Positions 59,171-64,000 of a stretch of DNA of 64,000 nt are shown here, one piece after another. This DNA comes from Ecdyonurus torrentis. Lineage: Eukaryota; Arthropoda; Insecta; Ephemeroptera; Heptageniidae. The position numbers and the translations under genes were made by a program. The first letter of the stretch is position 1, and every line of letters begins with the position of its first letter. Location: contig OX439133.1 of NCBI GenBank assembly GCA_949318235.1, positions 9,300,922-9,364,921 on the forward strand, read 5' to 3'. Under the pieces are notes generated by a model. That model was not told the origin of the DNA. It made no database searches and saw only the letters and a list, made by a program, of their open reading frames with translations.

Positions 59171-60797
59171 GAAAGATTAAATTTATTTTAAATAGTTTTT
59201 TTTTTCTTTTTTCATTGCAAGTGGTCCATTGATTCATAGAACTTGATGGGAAAAAAAAATGAAATAAGGTATTCTTAAACTGAACCATACTTTTACCACA
59301 CCAATGGTGACTGAACACAAATATGTGCAAAGAGGTCTCTAATCCAAATTTCTCTAAGTAGGTGGAGGAAAACTCTCATTTTTAAAGTAATATTGAAACT
59401 TACTGACTAAAAAAATATATATAATAATCTAAATAATTTTAATTTTAATAACTAGTAATAATAGTAAAAAAATATCGACAAAAATTAACAGGAACCATTT
59501 TATGTTTCATATAGGAATCAACTCGATACTTTGGCCCCATTATTTTAAAGTCTTATTTAAAGTCAATAATATAATTATAAATAATAAATTTAACTTGAAT
59601 TATAAACTAGGTTAAGCACTGTACACAATATAACGTAAAGAAAGAAAACGAAAAAAAATAATAATATAATAATAAAAAAAAAAAGGGCGACGCAAAAATA
59701 TTTTCGCCAAATAATTATTTTAGATCATTATTTCCTTGTTGTTACCATTCTAGGCAAGATGGACAATATGCCATTTTATTATTGGTATGATGCTATCATT
59801 ACCTTTTTATTTTAATCATGTAAATGATGTATATATTTTTTATTAAATTTTGTACGAAAAATTGTATTTAAAAAAATATCTTTATATGCTAACATTAAAG
59901 ACAGTAAACAAAGAAAAAAGTTCTTAAAAGTTACCTATTAGACCCTGTATCAAGACCTGATTGGCTTTAAAAATAATGGACAGTATTTGAACTGATGAAC
60001 ATGGATATTATACATACACACACACAATAAGAAGCTCTTAGTGCAAAGGGGGAGAAAAAAAATAGTTCCCTTAACGGCATTGCACAAATTTTTGCCATGC
60101 CATGGTGTCACCATCGCGACCAGATTTTAATTTACCAGATTGTTATGGCGGATTGAATTAAAGAATTAAGTGAACATTTTTTTACATAGGGCAGAAATAT
60201 AGAAACTAAGCTGATGACGTAGAGTCATAGGAGATGCTCCAAATATCGGTTCACGTTCTATAAAGCACGACACAATTAAAGCTATAAGAACGTAGACCAG
60301 CACAATGACTAGGAACATATCCCAAGTTAAAATACTACATAGATTTTCACCAATACAATAAAAGTCGTAATATTAATCTTTGTTACTGTCTTTACCTATA
60401 ATTAAATACTATAAGCATTATAAAGATCATTTTTCCCGTGATGTTCTATTGGTAAAAAGTGCTATTTTTTTATTTTATTTTTTTTATTGTCTAATTATTT
60501 GAGACACATTATATATTTTTAATGTGTTTTTAAGTATTAAATTTTTATGTTAAGAAAATTGATTATATAAGTGATAAGTTTGTTTTGTCTTTAATATATG
60601 ATTATGATATCTTAAATACTGATAAATATGGAAGTATAAGTTTTACTTTTATTTGAGCATTTATTAAATAGGCGATTTTATAAAGAAAAAAAAAATGAAA
60701 ACAATAAATTTTGTGTAAAAAGGACCTTGCTTTATACCATTTTAAATTTAAACACTTTGAAATCTGATGATTTGTTTTCTCTTTCTTTCAGATATTA
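59171..60797. other. Non-coding DNA between Tudor gene and Q/N-rich gene
   Basis: A region of somewhat higher complexity (59930-60340) is unique in the window and might belong to the 3' UTR of the upstream gene or hold undetected 5' exons of the Tudor gene. Neither can be shown. Confidence 0.4.
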
Positions 60798-61231
60798 TTG
60801 ACCAATAAAGGAACAACTGTTTTGAGGCTGACTATAAGCAATTTTGGTCACATCCGCTTCCGTTTCTACTAACTACGCATGCGCAGAACGTCGAAACGGA
60901 AGCGGATTTGAGCAAAATTGCTTATAGTCAGCCCAGGCTCGTGAGCTCCTGTGTTATTGCCCTATACTAAAAACGAACCCTTGTTGATGTACTTCCAATT
61001 TTCACCGCAACAATCAACATGTAAAATGTAAGTGGCGCTGTAGTCTGTGTGTGAATTTTAAAATTCACACGCAGACTACAGCGCCACTTTTATACGTAAT
61101 TTTGTATTCTTGCATTGTTGCGGCGAAAATTTGAATTACATCATTAAGGGATCGTTTTTTCAACAATAGCTTCCTATCCTGTTTATATATCCATGAGTCA
61201 GCCTCAAAACAGTTGTTCCTTTATTAGTCAA
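60798..61231. mobile_element. Palindromic MITE, family P, copy 3, split by a nested element
   Basis: TTGACCAATAAAGGAACAAC at the left and the complement at the right, flanked by TA (60796-60797, 61232-61233). Total 434 bp. Subtracting the nested element (262 bp) and one 8-bp duplication leaves 164 bp, the exact length of the intact copy at 34822-34985. Confidence 0.9.
60934..61195. mobile_element. 262 bp hAT-like MITE nested in family P
   Basis: Starts CAGGCTCGTGAGC, ends GCTTCCTATCC..ATCCATG, and is flanked by an exact 8 bp duplication AGTCAGCC (60926-60933 and 61196-61203). The core is a perfect or near-perfect inverted repeat at 61032-61087 (GTGGCGCTGTAGTCTGTGTG facing its complement), with outer arms sharing CACCGCAACAATC / CATTGTTGCGGCG. 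Confidence 0.9.
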
Positions 61232-61609
61232 TAGCAACTTTTAAGCTCAAAAAGAAAGATAATCGGTGGACATTTTTGCATAGATAAAATAGAAAGTCCA
61301 CAATTTTAAGAAAAAATAGTATTTTTTTTTTTTTTTTTTTTTTTTAGCATTTTTAAACTTATTAACAATTTAAATTATTAAAATAATTTTCTACCGTAGT
61401 ACAAAAGAAAAAAAAAAGGAAATTAAAAAAAATTTTAAATACAACGAAATGGGGGAGGGGGGGAGAACTTAAATAACAGCCTGTATTTAATTTTTTTTTA
61501 AAAAGTAGGCATTTAAAAGACAAAACAATTATCACTTATATTTTTAAAAATTGACCATACGTAGAATTTTGTTGTTTTTTTGAACTTATACTCAAATCAG
61601 TCTTATATT

Positions 61610-64000
61610 TTATTTTCCCATGGCAGAATGAACTGATTTATTATAATCATTATTATTTTTCATAGTATTAACTGGTCCGTATTGTTGTAATTGATTAGGA
61701 TAATTAGGCGGTGGATAATTAATTGGATAATTAATAGGCATATTCAAATATCCAACATTTGGTGGTAAAATTGGAAGTTGCTGTTGTGTTTGAATTGTTG
61801 GTGGTGTATAAACTTGATTGTTATTATTTGGATTCATATTCATTTCTCGTGCGTTATTTTCAATATATTGTTGAATATTAGGTAGGTATTCACTTGGTAC
61901 CAAGATAATAGGTTGATAACCAGCAGGATTTTCAGCAGTAGTATTGTGTGTCATTGGTACCATAATAACTTGTGGCGTCATATCAGGTGAATTTGATACT
62001 TCAGTATAACTACTTCCTTCAGAGTTATCTTGAACGTAATTCTGGCTATCGTAGGAGTTATTTTCTGGGGTTGCGTAATCTTGATATTCTTCAGTAGCGT
62101 AATATACTGTACCGTTATTGACATACTGCTCTTCGTTATTGGTTATCATTACCGTAAGAGGATTGGTAACGTTTGATGGTGAATAAGTACCATTTTCAGG
62201 TATATATTGATCAGGTTGATCATATATAACTTGATTATTAGTTTGATAATATTGTCCACCATTATCATAACTTTCATTACTTAACGGTGTTACTTGTTGG
62301 TAAGTAGTTTGATAATTTGGTTGAGATTGGTATGTATTATTATATACAAGTTGATTGTTGAATTGGTAAGGATTATTAGCTTCAGGTTGATAAATCACTT
62401 GATTAGATGGTGGATAGAATACTGGTTGTCCAGTATATACTATAGCTTGTGGAAATCCTTGTTGATTATAAAGTAGTGTTGGTGTTTGATTTACCATCGC
62501 TTGTTGATTTTCTGGTACTTGGATTGGCATTAACATAGGATCAGAAGGATACATGTTATTTTGGTATGGTTGTGGTATGGGTAACAATGGTGGATTTTGT
62601 GGCGTTGGTATGTAGAGACTTGGTAATGCTCTAGCTGGTTTTGGTGAATTGTGACTTCTTGATCTAAATCTGTTACGAGATTCTGAATTAGGGGAGTTTG
62701 TACGAGTTATACTTTTCAACCTTGGTGGTATGTTTGGTACGAATTTTGGAATCTCTTCCTTCTTCTCAATGACTTTGGGTTTAGTTTCTTCTGAAGTTTG
62801 ACAGGGAGGTGGTGCAACAAAGAGAGTTTCTTCTAATAACCCAGCTAATTCTTCAGATCTTTTTTCTTCAGGAGTTTCTTCTGGCTTGTTAATTTCTTCA
62901 GGAACTAAAGCCTCCATTTCTACAGGTTTTGCGATTTCTGCAGGTATAGTGATTTCATCTGGCTTGGAAATTTCTTCAGGTTTTGAGATTTCTTCAGCTT
63001 TGGAGATTTCTTCAGTTGGACTCGGATTATTTGATTGGCGAGATTTTAATTGTTCTTCATGCAACATATGTAATATTTTAATTACTTCAGGATGAACTGA
63101 ATTTTTTATGTCTTCAGCAATTGATTTTTCTTCAGGTGTAAATACCTCAATAATTTCTTCAGGAGTCTCAGGACTTTTCTCCAATTCTTCAGGTTTTTCA
63201 TCATCTTCTTCTTTCATACATTCTTTTATCTCTCCGGGTATATTTTCTATTTCAGATTTTTCAATTTCAGGTGTATGATTAAATGAAATTTTCTGTTGTC
63301 CATTTTGATTCTCACCAGATTGATTCCAATGATACTTAACAAAATTTTGTTTATATCTACGGTGACGCATTTCACCAGGTCTTTCAATAGGTCTTGCATT
63401 TGGAACGTCTCTCATGATGTTACTAGGATATGAAAATGGTGGAGGAATAAATGGACAATTCATATTACCATTTGATTTTCTTCTGTTTGAGGATTGTTTG
63501 TTAATTGGTGGATTGATGGTAACTTCAGATTTGTTAACTTCTGGAATTTTAGCCGATTCATTTACAGAATTCTTCTCAGTTTGTGCAGATGGTTCATTTT
63601 GAGGGACAGGATTATTATTTTGAACACCATTACGTTGGATACTTGAATATGAATTAATTATAGGATTATTTGTATTTTTGTAACCTGAATGTTGATTTCT
63701 CTTAGGAATACTTATAATAGGATTGGATTTTTGATCTGTATTTTGAGGATTAGATACAGGACCTTTAGTAGAATTGCTGACGTTGGTACCTTTAATGATA
63801 TCAGAATAAAGACCACTGTCTTTGGGTTTAATTTGAATACGGACTGTTGAAGCATTTTGCGATGGCACAGTAACTTTAGGTTGGATAATTGGTAGGGTAG
63901 GTGGAGGATCGCTAATTTTAAGAACAGGAATTTCAACAGGTTTCTTAGGAGTAGGATCAACTGAACCAACTTTTGTTTGTGGACTTATTTTTGTTTGATT
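61610..64000 (-). CDS. Unrecognised Gln/Asn/Pro-rich protein, last coding exon (5' end outside window)
   Basis: Open from the window edge to TAA at 61610-61612, 796 codons, so the true start lies beyond the window. In order it has a Pro/Lys/Asn-rich part (about residues 1-170), an acidic part (about 235-390) with a six-residue motif of the type EEISKP repeated several times (plus-strand 62900-63030), a short RS-type basic patch (RNRFRSRSHNSPKPAR) and a 330-residue tail rich in Q, N, Y and P that ends NKSVHSAMGK. Reading frame, codon regularity and composition argue for a real protein. No catalytic domain or recognised motif was found. The tail is prion-like, as in many RNA-granule proteins. 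A role in RNA metabolism is a guess from composition. Confidence 0.85.
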   Translation of the reverse strand, partial: NQTKISPQTKVGSVDPTPKKPVEIPVLKISDPPPTLPIIQPKVTVPSQNASTVRIQIKPKDSGLYSDIIKGTNVSNSTKGPVSNPQNTDQKSNPIISIPKRNQHSGYKNTNNPIINSYSSIQRNGVQNNNPVPQNEPSAQTEKNSVNESAKIPEVNKSEVTINPPINKQSSNRRKSNGNMNCPFIPPPFSYPSNIMRDVPNARPIERPGEMRHRRYKQNFVKYHWNQSGENQNGQQKISFNHTPEIEKSEIENIPGEIKECMKEEDDEKPEELEKSPETPEEIIEVFTPEEKSIAEDIKNSVHPEVIKILHMLHEEQLKSRQSNNPSPTEEISKAEEISKPEEISKPDEITIPAEIAKPVEMEALVPEEINKPEETPEEKRSEELAGLLEETLFVAPPPCQTSEETKPKVIEKKEEIPKFVPNIPPRLKSITRTNSPNSESRNRFRSRSHNSPKPARALPSLYIPTPQNPPLLPIPQPYQNNMYPSDPMLMPIQVPENQQAMVNQTPTLLYNQQGFPQAIVYTGQPVFYPPSNQVIYQPEANNPYQFNNQLVYNNTYQSQPNYQTTYQQVTPLSNESYDNGGQYYQTNNQVIYDQPDQYIPENGTYSPSNVTNPLTVMITNNEEQYVNNGTVYYATEEYQDYATPENNSYDSQNYVQDNSEGSSYTEVSNSPDMTPQVIMVPMTHNTTAENPAGYQPIILVPSEYLPNIQQYIENNAREMNMNPNNNNQVYTPPTIQTQQQLPILPPNVGYLNMPINYPINYPPPNYPNQLQQYGPVNTMKNNNDYNKSVHSAMGK

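Noticed and set aside
59282..59342. Short minus-strand segment between an AG and a GT (EKFGLETSLHIFVFSHHWC)
   Set aside because: Weak splice signals and no continuation in either direction; kept only as a remote possibility.
62294..63602. Plus-strand open frames opposite the Q/N-rich exon
   Set aside because: Antisense shadows of a long minus-strand coding exon; composition follows from its repeats.

Overview
The window is nuclear DNA of an invertebrate animal. It is very A/T-rich, has introns with ordinary GT-AG sites, and is packed with short inverted-repeat transposons, microsatellites and A or T homopolymers up to about 43 nt. Three protein-coding genes can be supported, all on the minus strand and all multi-exon or cut by the window. 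The RRM exon reads most like arthropod Rox8/TIAR, so an arthropod is my best guess. That is an inference from one short exon.

Layout, left to right. Bases 1-33500 hold no gene I can prove. They contain a tRNA-derived SINE (531-860), a 1.1 kb hAT-like transposon with two smaller elements nested in it (7208-8305), several MITEs, long AT and CT microsatellites, and a stretch (19.3-27.7 kb) with a few plausible minus-strand splice donors plus one exon-like 62 bp block that occurs twice. This stretch would be the large third intron of the TIA1/TIAR-like gene, whose first coding exons lie at 36441-33521 (minus strand) and whose remainder is not seen in the window.

Bases 36560-42390 are intergenic. 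Bases 42391-52697 carry nine consecutive exons of a multi-Tudor-domain protein. The phases of all nine join without a break to 1019 codons, and the C-terminal tail is Lys/Glu-rich. Its introns are crowded with fold-back elements and a truncated LINE. The true 5' end was not found. Bases 53055-61600 are again mostly repeats. Bases 61610-64000 are the last coding exon, open at the window edge, of a low-complexity Gln/Asn/Pro-rich protein that I do not recognise.

How they fit together: TIA1/TIAR proteins act in RNA binding and stress granules. Multi-Tudor proteins are classically germ-granule/piRNA scaffolds that bind methyl-arginine. The third protein has prion-like composition typical of RNA-granule proteins. 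That the three lie side by side may be chance. The most informative unusual content is the transposon record: precise target-site duplications, at least six nested insertions, and three otherwise different element families sharing one terminal motif (TTAAAGG..TAG).
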